This document shows, piece after piece, positions 51,953 through 59,928 of a stretch of 64,000 nucleotides of DNA. The notes under the pieces were generated by a model. That model searched no databases. It saw nothing but the letters and a program-made list of their open reading frames with translations, and was not told the DNA's origin. Made by a program: the position numbers and the translations under genes. Source of the stretch: UBA8914 sp034002905 (GTDB lineage Bacteria; Pseudomonadota; Alphaproteobacteria; UBA9219); NCBI GenBank assembly GCA_034002905.1, contig JAVEZQ010000001.1, positions 62,001 through 126,000 on the forward strand. Reading direction: 5' to 3'. The first letter of the stretch is position 1. The number at the start of each line of letters is the position of its first letter.

Positions 51953-52055
51953 TGTGCCGTGGTTTGGTGCGGAAATAAACCGCTTCTATTTGACTTTGGT
52001 TGTCTAACCCCTTATACACGGCCCTCTTGAAGATGTTATTCAGTGGAGTCGTGTT

Positions 52056-52190
52056 GTGAAACGTACCTATCAACCCAGCAAGCTCGTTCGTGCGCGCCGT
52101 CATGGTTTCCGCGCCCGTATGGCGACCAAGAATGGCCGCAAAGTCATTGCGCGCCGCCGTGCGCAGGGGCGTAAGAAGCTTACGGCCTAA
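52056..52190 (+). CDS. rpmH: 50S ribosomal protein L34
   Basis: 44-residue L34: MKRTYQPSKLVRARRHGFRA..., ending RRRAQGRKKLTA, highly basic and standard for the family. The start is GTG 52056 and a TGGAG ribosome-binding site lies a little upstream. First gene of the conserved rpmH-rnpA-yidD-yidC-engB block. Confidence 0.97.
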   Translation: MKRTYQPSKLVRARRHGFRARMATKNGRKVIARRRAQGRKKLTA

Positions 52191-52208
52191 AACCGAAGGG
52201 GGTTTCCC

Positions 52209-52589
52209 GTGCCCCGTGAGAAGACGAAGGATCACCCAATTGGTGTATTAAAAAAGCGCAGCGCGTTTTTGGCCGTTGCGGCTGCACGTTGCAAGTGGGT
52301 GACTTCTTCGTTTATTGTCCAACAGGGGGAACGACCGCCTGATGCAACAGAAATTGCCGTTGGGTATGGTCTGACAGCCAGCAAGAAGATGATCGGCAAT
52401 GCTGTGATGCGCAATCGTGCCCGTCGTCGCTTGCGTGCATTGGTGAGGGAGGTTTTTCCTAGCCATGCACAGTCCGGGAAGAATTATGTTTTGATCGCCC
52501 GATCGGGCATTCTTTCAAATGATTACGTTGTATTGCGTCAGGAGCTTGAAAAGGCGCTTTCAAAGCTTAAGAAAAAAGAGGCGGGCTGA
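52209..52589 (+). CDS. rnpA: Ribonuclease P protein component
   Basis: Protein subunit of RNase P, assisting the catalytic RNA in 5' maturation of tRNAs (126 residues). The RNR signature appears as GNAVMRNRARRRLRALVRE, preceded by GYGLTASKKMI. N-terminal KKRSAFLAVAAAR is typical. GTG start at 52209 with AAGGGGG upstream. It overlaps yidD (TGATG). Confidence 0.95.
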   Translation: MPREKTKDHPIGVLKKRSAFLAVAAARCKWVTSSFIVQQGERPPDATEIAVGYGLTASKKMIGNAVMRNRARRRLRALVREVFPSHAQSGKNYVLIARSGILSNDYVVLRQELEKALSKLKKKEAG

Positions 52590-52831
52590 TGGTACAGCTC
52601 CTGCGTGCTTTGATTTGGATTTATCGTCATAGCTTATCGGCTTTTATGGGACGGCACTGTCGCTTTGAACCGACTTGCTCGGCCTATGCAGATGAAGCCC
52701 TTAAAAAGCATGGCGCTTGGCGTGGCATGTGCCTTGCTATACGACGTATTGCGCGATGTCACCCATGGGGTGGCTCAGGCTATGATCCAGTGCCGGATAT
52801 TCATCCGAGTCATAAAAATATTGATCCTTAG
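52589..52831 (+). CDS. yidD: Membrane protein insertion efficiency factor YidD
   Basis: 80-residue YidD with an N-terminal amphipathic/hydrophobic helix (LLRALIWIYRHSLSAFMG) and the conserved cysteine pattern CRFEPTCSAYADEALKKHG, then RCHPWGGSGYDPVPD. It helps YidC-dependent insertion. Its ATG overlaps the rnpA stop by one base; yidC follows 84 bp later. Confidence 0.94.
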   Translation: MVQLLRALIWIYRHSLSAFMGRHCRFEPTCSAYADEALKKHGAWRGMCLAIRRIARCHPWGGSGYDPVPDIHPSHKNIDP

Positions 52832-52914
52832 CTTGAAAAATGGGATATGACGCATAACCTTTTGCGTTGTGTTTGGCGCCAGTGGATTCCACCTAAAATC
52901 GAGCTTAATGAGCC

Positions 52915-54633
52915 ATGGATAACCAGAATTTTATCACAGCAGTCGTCTTGTCGATTTTGATTATTGTCGGCTTTCATTACATGTATGAGAAGCCACAGGC
53001 TGAAAAGGCGCGTATCGTTGCTGCAATCGAGCAGCAGGTAAAGGATCAGGCTGCGGTCCAAGCAACTACCGCACCGGTTCAACAGCTTCGGGATCGCGCG
53101 CAGATTCTCAAAGAGACTGAGCGTCTGCCTATCGAAACGCCGGAATTGCGCGGTTCGATCAATCTCAAAGGGGCCCGTCTCGACGATCTAGATCTCATCA
53201 ACTATCGGGAAACGGTTGAAAAGGATTCGTCACAGATTGTCCTTCTTTCACCGGCGGGCTCGATAGAGCCGCACCGGTCTTATTACGCTTCTTTTGGTTG
53301 GTTGGGTGCTCAGGGTGCCGAGGTTCCCGGTGACGATACAGTGTGGAAGGCGGATTCGCAAAAGCTGACGCCCGATCATCCTGTTGTGCTTCATTGGGAT
53401 AACGGCAAGGGCCTTTTGTTCGAGCGCAAGATCAGCATCGATGATCATTTTCTGTTTACCGTCGAGGACAGCGTCAAAAACACGGGTGGTGATACGGTAA
53501 CACTTTATCCCTTCGGGCTTATTGCGCGGCAGGGGCATCCAAAAGTTGAGGGATCTTACGTTTTGCACGAAGGACCGCTTGGTGTTTTGGATGGAACACT
53601 AAAAGAAATAAAATATGACAAGCTTGTCGAAGAACGTAAAACGGCGTTTGAAAGTCAGGGGGGCTGGCTTGGGATTACCGACAAATATTGGCTTGTTACG
53701 TTGTTGCCTGAGCAAGACCAGAAAATTTCTGCAAGCTTTTCCTATACGTCCGGTTCTGATGCAAGCAAGCCGGTCGATGGTATCTATCAGGTTGATTTTC
53801 GCGGGACGCCTGTTTCATTGGCCCCCGGCGCGAGCAGTGAGCGTACAACGCGCCTTTTTGCAGGGGCTAAACAGGTGCGCCTGTTGGATTCCTATGCAGA
53901 AAAACTTGGGCTACCGCTCTTTGATCGTGCGATTGATTTTGGCTGGTATTACTATCTGACCAAGCCCTTCCTGTATTTGCTTGATAGCTTGTCGAAAATT
54001 TTTGGGCATATGTGGATTGCGATTATTGCATTTACAATCATGCTCAAGATCGTAACTTTGCCTCTGTCGATCAAGTCGATGCGCTCGATGGCCAAGCTGA
54101 AGGAGTTGCAACCGGAGCTTAAGCGTCTTCAAGAGCGTTATAAGGATGATAAGCAAAAGTTCAGTATTGCGACGATGGAGCTTTATCAGCGCGAGCGGGT
54201 CAATCCTATGTCGGGTTGTTTTCCGATCCTTATCCAGATTCCGATTTTCTTCGCGCTTTACAAAGTTTTGTATGTCGGTATCGAAATGCGCCATGCCCCG
54301 CTTTTTGGATGGGTGCATGATATGTCGGCGCCGGATCCGACCTCTGTTCTGACACTTTTTGGTTTAATCGATTGGTCGTTTATCCCACATCTTGGTGTTT
54401 GGCCGATCTTGATGGGCGTTAGCATGTTTGTTCAACAAAAGATGTCGCCGCAGCCACCCGATAAAAATCAGGCGCAGATGTTCATGTTAATGCCGATCCT
54501 TTTCACCTTTATGATGGGGCAGGTAGCAGCGGGGCTGATTTTTTACTGGACGATTAGCAACCTCATCGGCATCGGACAACAGCGTTATGTCTCGATGCAT
54601 GTGCACGGTCACAAAAGTAAGAAAAAGGCATGA
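52915..54633 (+). CDS. yidC: Membrane protein insertase YidC
   Basis: 572-residue Oxa1/YidC insertase. TM1 is at residues 5-24 (FITAVVLSILIIVGFHYMY). A large periplasmic P1 domain covers about 60-340. The conserved C-terminal core has five hydrophobic segments, with PLSIKSMRSMAKLKELQPEL as the cytoplasmic C1 loop and NPMSGCFPILIQIPIFFALY. The C-terminus is basic (HGHKSKKKA). Its stop overlaps the engB start by 4 bp. Confidence 0.96.
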   Translation: MDNQNFITAVVLSILIIVGFHYMYEKPQAEKARIVAAIEQQVKDQAAVQATTAPVQQLRDRAQILKETERLPIETPELRGSINLKGARLDDLDLINYRETVEKDSSQIVLLSPAGSIEPHRSYYASFGWLGAQGAEVPGDDTVWKADSQKLTPDHPVVLHWDNGKGLLFERKISIDDHFLFTVEDSVKNTGGDTVTLYPFGLIARQGHPKVEGSYVLHEGPLGVLDGTLKEIKYDKLVEERKTAFESQGGWLGITDKYWLVTLLPEQDQKISASFSYTSGSDASKPVDGIYQVDFRGTPVSLAPGASSERTTRLFAGAKQVRLLDSYAEKLGLPLFDRAIDFGWYYYLTKPFLYLLDSLSKIFGHMWIAIIAFTIMLKIVTLPLSIKSMRSMAKLKELQPELKRLQERYKDDKQKFSIATMELYQRERVNPMSGCFPILIQIPIFFALYKVLYVGIEMRHAPLFGWVHDMSAPDPTSVLTLFGLIDWSFIPHLGVWPILMGVSMFVQQKMSPQPPDKNQAQMFMLMPILFTFMMGQVAAGLIFYWTISNLIGIGQQRYVSMHVHGHKSKKKA

Positions 54634-55262
54634 AGGAAGATCGAGACGAACTTCGCCGATTGATTGCCCAGCCCTGCGATTTTGTTTTGGCAGCGAGCGA
54701 AGCGTCCCATTTGGAGTCTCTCCCTGTTCAAGCGCCCGAGGTTGCCTTCTGGGGGCGGTCCAATGTTGGGAAATCTTCTTTGATTAACGCGCTGATGAGG
54801 CGCAAAGCTCTTGCACGCACATCGACAACACCGGGGCGCACGCAACAAATCATTTTTTTCAATTTGGCTGATCAGTTGTTGATCGCTGACTTGCCGGGTT
54901 ATGGGCATGCCAAAGCGCCCAAGACGGATATCGAAAAATGGAACGCTCTCATTCGCAACTATTTGCGAACAAGATCGCGGTTGCGGTGCGTTTTTTTGCT
55001 CCTTGACGGGCGGCATGGTGTCAAAGCGAACGATCAAGAGATGATGAGCTTTCTGGATCAAATGGCGGTGAGTTATCAAGTTGTCTTGACTAAGGCTGAC
55101 CAGATGCGCGGTATGGATCACGAGGGAAGGGTTGCCGAGGTTGAAGCTTTGTTGCGAAAGCACCCAGCCGCGCGCCCCACGGTTTTGTTAACAAGTTCCG
55201 AGAAAGATCAAGGGCTTGATGCCATTCGTCAGTTGATGCTTGAAACCATTAAACAGGGATAG
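54630..55262 (+). CDS. engB: Ribosome biogenesis GTPase EngB/YsxC
   Basis: 210-residue GTPase involved in 50S assembly. G1 is GRSNVGKSSLINAL; G2 is in the TSTTPGRTQQI segment; G3 is DLPGYGHA; G4 is VLTKADQM. N-terminal CDFVLAASEASHLESLP is typical of the family in this class. Translationally coupled to yidC. Last gene of the rpmH-engB block; about 150 bp follow before the next gene. Confidence 0.95.
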   Translation: MKEDRDELRRLIAQPCDFVLAASEASHLESLPVQAPEVAFWGRSNVGKSSLINALMRRKALARTSTTPGRTQQIIFFNLADQLLIADLPGYGHAKAPKTDIEKWNALIRNYLRTRSRLRCVFLLLDGRHGVKANDQEMMSFLDQMAVSYQVVLTKADQMRGMDHEGRVAEVEALLRKHPAARPTVLLTSSEKDQGLDAIRQLMLETIKQG

Positions 55263-55415
55263 CGCGTATCAAATAATGAGTGCAACATATTGAAAATAAA
55301 TAATAAAACTAATGTCCGTTTTTGTGGGGCAATGGGCTGCAACTAAAGCGATTTATGGACTTAGAGACGGGTTTTTGCTAAAATGCAGCCATCCGATATT
55401 GAAACAGGCGTATAA

Positions 55416-56021
55416 ATGTCTAAGAAATTTAATCAAGCTCTTTCCCTTTTCCTTCTTGCCGCAAGCGCAGTGTGTTTGCCGGGTTGCACACAGATCGTTG
55501 ATCCCTCGTTAAGGCCGCTTCGTCGGGAGCGCTATGAACGCCCTCAAGTTACCATAGAACGGGCAGGATGGACGTTTCGTTTGCCGAGCAACGATCCGCG
55601 TTCGCCTTATTTCTTTGCGAACAATCCGCGTCGTGGGGATCGCAACGAATGGTATGGCGGGTGTGAGCAAGCTATAGGCTATCCTGCCTATTACATTTGT
55701 ACAACGCGACAGGACCCGTGGTTTTCTGGTCGCTTTGATGGTGCGGTGGAGAGAAAGGCTTTCTTGGACATCTCCCTTCATAGATGTGAATGGGCTATTT
55801 ATGCCGATGGGACTGAGCTTAAAGAATGCACTTATGTGCCGGGACGATATGGCAGCGGTAACGACCCCTTCCTAAAACCAGGGTGGAGCGACAGCTACGA
55901 AGAACGAATGAAAAAGCGGGGCGTTAAACCAGAGACCTATGTTCCGGGTTCATATGATAATTCAGAGCGAAGCTATCGCCAGAATAGAAATGAAACATGG
56001 TTTGTGCCAAGCCAAAGATAA
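55416..56021 (+). CDS. Hypothetical lipoprotein
   Basis: Unrecognised protein of 201 residues with a lipoprotein signal (LLAASAVCLPGC, lipidated Cys at about residue 25). The mature part is rich in Tyr, Arg and Asp, with several cysteines (YGGCEQAIG, YYICTT, HRCEWAIY, KECTYVPG) and repeated YVPG motifs near the C-terminus (TYVPGRYGSG, TYVPGSYDNS). Probably on the periplasmic face of the outer membrane. It is followed 19 bp later by a second small secreted protein, so the two are likely one operon. Function unknown. Confidence 0.7.
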   Translation: MSKKFNQALSLFLLAASAVCLPGCTQIVDPSLRPLRRERYERPQVTIERAGWTFRLPSNDPRSPYFFANNPRRGDRNEWYGGCEQAIGYPAYYICTTRQDPWFSGRFDGAVERKAFLDISLHRCEWAIYADGTELKECTYVPGRYGSGNDPFLKPGWSDSYEERMKKRGVKPETYVPGSYDNSERSYRQNRNETWFVPSQR

Positions 56022-56040
56022 TTGTAAGGAGGGATACATC

Positions 56041-56382
56041 ATGCAACAAACGACAAAAGATAAGATGGTCAAGCTGCTTAAACAGAGCTTGTTTGGGGTT
56101 GTGATGACCAGCATCTGCTTTGGCGCTGCCGCATCTGCTCATGCTCTTACAGTTGTCTATGATCGTGATGGGAATCCACGCTACATCGGCACGCCCGGTC
56201 CAACAATCCAGCATGGCAACCATCGTTGGGATTATTCCCCCCAAATCATTTTTCGAGATGGTGGATTATCAAACCCTGTTATCAAATACAGGGAGCCCCG
56301 CGTGCATAAGCGGACAAACCGGGATGGTAAATTTGGCTTTAGGTGGAAGCCGATAAAATATAGGGCACCACATCATCGTTGA
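56041..56382 (+). CDS. Hypothetical small secreted basic protein
   Basis: Unrecognised protein of 113 residues with a signal peptide (basic n-region MQQTTKDKMVKLLKQ, core FGVVMTSICFGAAASAHA, cleavage after AHA). The mature part of about 80 residues is rich in Arg, Lys, Pro, Tyr and His (KYREPRVHKRTNRDG, KYRAPHHR) and contains VVYDRDGNPRYIGTPG. ATG 56041 has an excellent AAGGAGG. It is the second gene of a pair with the lipoprotein and is closed by a terminator. Function unknown. Confidence 0.65.
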   Translation: MQQTTKDKMVKLLKQSLFGVVMTSICFGAAASAHALTVVYDRDGNPRYIGTPGPTIQHGNHRWDYSPQIIFRDGGLSNPVIKYREPRVHKRTNRDGKFGFRWKPIKYRAPHHR

Positions 56383-56410
56383 TAATCTGGCAATGATATA
56401 TCATCCATTT

Positions 56411-56442
56411 AAACCCATCGCCCTTGCGGCGATGGGTTTTTG
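56411..56442 (+). terminator. Intrinsic terminator after the secreted-protein pair
   Basis: AAACCCATCGCC pairs perfectly with GGCGATGGGTTT (12 bp) around a 5-base loop and ends in a T run. It separates the pair from recX. Confidence 0.9.
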
Positions 56443-56458
56443 CTTTTAGGCTGCTTTC

Positions 56459-57064
56459 ATGGCCGTTTCTTCTTCAAAACCGAGAACACGTAAATATCGT
56501 AAGCCAACGCCAGAGCGTCTGGCCAATATTGCCCTGTATTACCTCAGTCGTTATGCCGCGTCGGAGGCAAGTCTGCGTCGCGTACTGGAAAACCGTATCC
56601 GGCGCGCCGCAATGGCGGATGAATTCTTTGCGGCAGATAAAGAGGCACATCAAGCCTTGCGACAAGCCATAGACAGGATTGTCGAGACGCATAAGACGAG
56701 CGGGGCGATTAACGATGCCGCCTTTGCCGAAACAAAGGTGCGTTCCTTGCGTCGTGCAGGAGGGAGTGCACGCAAGATTACCGAAAAACTTCGTCAAAAA
56801 GGGGTGAGTGCCCAGCATATCGAAAAAGCGCTTGTGGAGGATGAAGCGGGCGATCCCGCAGAACTAGAAGCCGAAGCCGCAACGGCTTTTGCCCGCAAAC
56901 GCCGACTTGGTCCCTATCGCTCTGTATCAAAGGAGCAAGGCCTCGATGAGGCCGGGCTTAGAAGCCTAAAGGCCAAAGAATTTGCCGCCATGATGCGCGC
57001 TGGTTTTGCTTATGATGTGGCTGCCTCTGTTCTCAAGACGTCATTGGCAGATGAAATTGAATAA
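56459..57064 (+). CDS. recX: RecX family regulatory protein
   Basis: RecA regulator of 201 residues built of three-helix repeats. Markers: RLANIALYYLSRYAASEASLRRVLENRI (by its ends), GAINDAAFAETKVRSLRRAGGSARKITEKLRQKGV (by its ends), and a C-terminal KEFAAMMRAGFAYDVAASVLK. RecX inhibits RecA filament growth in known systems. recA is not in this window. It is convergent with the TIGR02300-like gene, 8 bp apart. Confidence 0.88.
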   Translation: MAVSSSKPRTRKYRKPTPERLANIALYYLSRYAASEASLRRVLENRIRRAAMADEFFAADKEAHQALRQAIDRIVETHKTSGAINDAAFAETKVRSLRRAGGSARKITEKLRQKGVSAQHIEKALVEDEAGDPAELEAEAATAFARKRRLGPYRSVSKEQGLDEAGLRSLKAKEFAAMMRAGFAYDVAASVLKTSLADEIE

Positions 57065-57072
57065 GAGAGGGG

Positions 57073-57381
57073 TTATTGATCGTCTTCTTTCCGCTCAACA
57101 ACATCATCCATATCCAAATCGTCTTCGCCCAGCTCATCCACATCCTCAATCATCGTGTCTTCGGCACCATCATTTTCGATGGGGATTTCATCAATTTCGG
57201 GGGTAGGGATCGTTCGGCGAGCTTTTTCCTCAGCAGCGGCACGTGCGCGCTTGGCCTTGGGGGATTCCAACTCGATGCTCGCGCCACATTTTGGACAAAT
57301 AGGCGGCTTCTTTTTCATGTCATAAAAACGCGTTGCGCATTGCTGACAAATTCTTTTTGTACCCCACTCTGGCTTCGACAC
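57073..57381 (-). CDS. TIGR02300/FYDLN-type zinc-ribbon protein
   Basis: Protein of 102 residues with an N-terminal zinc ribbon (RICQQCATRFYDMKKKPPIC then PKCGASIE, four Cys) and a highly acidic C-terminal tail (DELGEDDLDMDD). The RFYDM segment matches the FYDLN acid-domain family restricted largely to alphaproteobacteria. The start is GTG 57381 with AGGAGG well placed; the upstream hydrophobic extension of the frame is not part of the family. It is divergent from aroA, the usual order. Function not established. Confidence 0.88.
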   Translation of the reverse strand: MSKPEWGTKRICQQCATRFYDMKKKPPICPKCGASIELESPKAKRARAAAEEKARRTIPTPEIDEIPIENDGAEDTMIEDVDELGEDDLDMDDVVERKEDDQ

Positions 57382-57556
57382 TTGTCTTTCCTCCTGCTCA
57401 GAATCACTGGCTTGAAACAAAAAAATCAAACGGCGTAGTCCTCTTACATAGAAAAATAGGCCTGTCAACGCTCAGATTGCGGATAAAGGCTGAAAAGGGG
57501 GGGGCTAAATGATTTCCGGCTAGGGTTTGCCCATTGTTTTTGTTATAACCATCTCT

Positions 57557-58897
57557 ATGAACACGCTAAATTTACAGAAAAAGCCCCTTTCATCCTCTGT
57601 TTCTGATCCCCTGAAGGGGGCGGTTACCCCTCCGGGGGATAAGAGCATTTCCCACCGTTCAATCATGCTTGGCGGCATTGCCCAAGGGCGGACGACGGTT
57701 CGTGGCCTCTTGGAGGGGGAGGATGTTTTTTCCACTATGGCTGCGCTTCGCGCTATGGGGGCATCGATTGAGCGGCAGGATGACGCTTGGATTATTGATG
57801 GTGTGGGACTACTGGATAATTTGGCCGAGCCTTCCTGTGTGCTCGATATGGGGAATAGCGGGACATCGGCGCGTCTTTTGATGGGGCTTGTTGCCGGACG
57901 TCCCATGACGACTTTCTTTACGGGAGATGCCTCGCTTTGCAAGCGCCCTATGCGACGTGTGATCGACCCCCTATCCCAGATGGGGGCTCGTTTTGTATCC
58001 CGTAAAGAGGGGCGTATGCCTTTGGCTGTTGAGGGGGCTGCATCCATTCGCCCTATTTCTTATCGGCTTCCTGTCGCCTCGGCACAGGTAAAATCCGCGA
58101 TTTTATTGGCTGGCCTCAGCTGTGATGGCATAACAGAGGTTATAGAACCAGTCCCCACGCGCGATCCAACGGAGCGGATGCTTCGTGCCTTCGGGGCGCA
58201 ACTTGATATATCCAAAACGGACGATGGCGCTGATTTGATAAGGCTTCAGGGTCGTCCTGTTTTGACCGGACGAACGATAGAGGTTCCCGCTGACATTAGC
58301 TCGGCGGCATTCCCGATGGTCGCGGCGTGTTTGTGCGAGGGTTCGGATGTTGTTCTGAATAATGTGGGCATAAATGAACGTCGCGCGGGCATTTTGCATA
58401 GTCTTTTGGAGATGGGTGCCAAGATAGAGATCATGAACAAGCGTGAATTGGGGGGAGAGCCCGTGGCAGATTTGCGCGTTTGTGCCAGTCCGCTCAGTGG
58501 TGTGACGATCCCTGAGGCCCGCGTGCCCAGTATGGTCGATGAATATCCCGTTTTGGCGATGGCTGCCGCTTTGGCTAAGGGAACATCGCGCTTTTGCGGG
58601 CTTAAGGAATTGCGCGTGAAAGAAAGCGATCGACTAACGCTTGTCGCTAAGGGGCTTGCTCAGGCTGGTGTGGCGGTTGAGGTCGAAGGAGATGACCTCA
58701 TTATCCACGGTACCGGAACGCCGCCCCAAGGGGGCGTTATGATCGACACGGCGTTGGATCATCGTATCGCTATGAGTTTTCTTGTCTTAGGTTTCGTGAC
58801 GCGAGAGCCGATGACTATTGACGATGGCCGCGTCATTGCCACGAGCTTCCCCGATTTCATTCCTTTGATGAATCGTCTGGGGGCGAGCCTTTCCTGA
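57557..58897 (+). CDS. aroA: 3-phosphoshikimate 1-carboxyvinyltransferase (EPSP synthase)
   Basis: Sixth shikimate-pathway step, joining shikimate-3-phosphate and PEP (446 residues from ATG 57557). Motifs: GAVTPPGDKSISHRSIMLGG; LDMGNSGTSARLLMGLVAG; the PEP/shikimate-binding VKESDRLTLVAKGL (RxKESDR type); and DHRIAMSFLVLGF. The sequence near residue 95 reads GNSGTSAR, where many alphaproteobacterial class II enzymes have an Ala in the corresponding position; this may affect inhibitor tolerance but cannot be judged here. It is divergent from the TIGR02300-like gene, convergent with the DotB-like ATPase genes. Confidence 0.95.
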   Translation: MNTLNLQKKPLSSSVSDPLKGAVTPPGDKSISHRSIMLGGIAQGRTTVRGLLEGEDVFSTMAALRAMGASIERQDDAWIIDGVGLLDNLAEPSCVLDMGNSGTSARLLMGLVAGRPMTTFFTGDASLCKRPMRRVIDPLSQMGARFVSRKEGRMPLAVEGAASIRPISYRLPVASAQVKSAILLAGLSCDGITEVIEPVPTRDPTERMLRAFGAQLDISKTDDGADLIRLQGRPVLTGRTIEVPADISSAAFPMVAACLCEGSDVVLNNVGINERRAGILHSLLEMGAKIEIMNKRELGGEPVADLRVCASPLSGVTIPEARVPSMVDEYPVLAMAAALAKGTSRFCGLKELRVKESDRLTLVAKGLAQAGVAVEVEGDDLIIHGTGTPPQGGVMIDTALDHRIAMSFLVLGFVTREPMTIDDGRVIATSFPDFIPLMNRLGASLS

Positions 58898-58905
58898 CCA
58901 AAAAA

Positions 58906-59916
58906 CTATCGCTTCTGTGTGCCCTGTCCTATGGACGATGCGACGCCGTGGATCGTGTTCATGCGTGCGATTTGCTTGTCGATGTATGAATTGATCATGC
59001 CGACTTTGTTTTCGCGGATAAGCGAGCGCACAGGATCGCCATTGTTGCCATCTTCGGTCATGACATAACGAAGGAAAGGCCCTGCAGTATTGAGTGTTTG
59101 GTGCATAGCAGATGTTAGACCTTGTGCCAGCATAAAGTTTGCAGATGATCCCATGCTTTGCTCAGCTAGATGCATCAGGCCCATGAGGCTTTCTTCGATC
59201 GATCCCGCGTGAATTGTTGTGATGACCAAGTGTCCCGTTGTTGCTGCGCGAAGAATCTGTTCGGCAGATCGTGGGGAACGGACTTCGCCCACAAGGATAA
59301 AGCGAGGAGTCCATCGCAAGGCACGCTTGAGCGGTGTGGCCCAATCTTCGTCCTTATTGACTTGAACTTGATAACAATATCCATATTCCCCGACGGGCCC
59401 GTTAAGGGCATATTCAACCGGATCTTCAATTGTGATGCCGACACCGCCAAAGTTTTGCAGAAAGTCGTTAAGAAGACCAAAGGCTGTGGTGGTCTTACCA
59501 TTTCCTGTTGCGCCGGAGATGATGATCAGGCCATCACGCTGTCCCATGCGCCGAAGATGCGTTGACATGTGTGGTGCAAAAGATAGATCCTCAAGCTTTG
59601 GGACCTTTGTGCTAATACGACGCAGCACAACCCAGTCTTCGCCATTCGCTAGACGTTGATAAGAGAGACGAAAGCGTAAACCATCATATTCAAAGGCTGA
59701 GTCCGGGCTATCGATATGCCCGCGTAACTGGTTGGCAATGATATCGATTTCGTTTTTGTAGATATCCGGCAGAACGCGGGTCCAGTTATTAGTATAATCG
59801 CGAGTGGCGGCACGATAACGGGTCTGGCCGGGGTGGTCGACGCGAATATAGAGATCCATAAAGGCGAGATCACGAAGTTTATCGCTACCGGGGTTTGTAA
59901 TGTCATTTCCAATCAT
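58906..59916 (-). CDS. PilT/DotB-like secretion or pilus ATPase, copy 1
   Basis: GspE/PilT superfamily ATPase of 336 residues. Walker A GATGNGKTTT near residue 137; Asp box ITIEDPVEYAL; Walker B FILVGEVRSPRSAEQI; His box TTGHLVITTIHAG. The N-terminal PAS-like domain (FMDLYIRVDHPGQTRYRA) precedes it. The overall length and HMSTHLRRMGQRDG region are closer to DotB/TraJ of T4BSS/IncI plasmids than to PilT, by reading. It lies 12 bp after copy 2 and is convergent with aroA. No other dot/tra or pil genes are adjacent. Confidence 0.83.
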   Translation of the reverse strand: MIGNDITNPGSDKLRDLAFMDLYIRVDHPGQTRYRAATRDYTNNWTRVLPDIYKNEIDIIANQLRGHIDSPDSAFEYDGLRFRLSYQRLANGEDWVVLRRISTKVPKLEDLSFAPHMSTHLRRMGQRDGLIIISGATGNGKTTTAFGLLNDFLQNFGGVGITIEDPVEYALNGPVGEYGYCYQVQVNKDEDWATPLKRALRWTPRFILVGEVRSPRSAEQILRAATTGHLVITTIHAGSIEESLMGLMHLAEQSMGSSANFMLAQGLTSAMHQTLNTAGPFLRYVMTEDGNNGDPVRSLIRENKVGMINSYIDKQIARMNTIHGVASSIGQGTQKR

Positions 59917-59928
59917 GGCGTATTTCCT

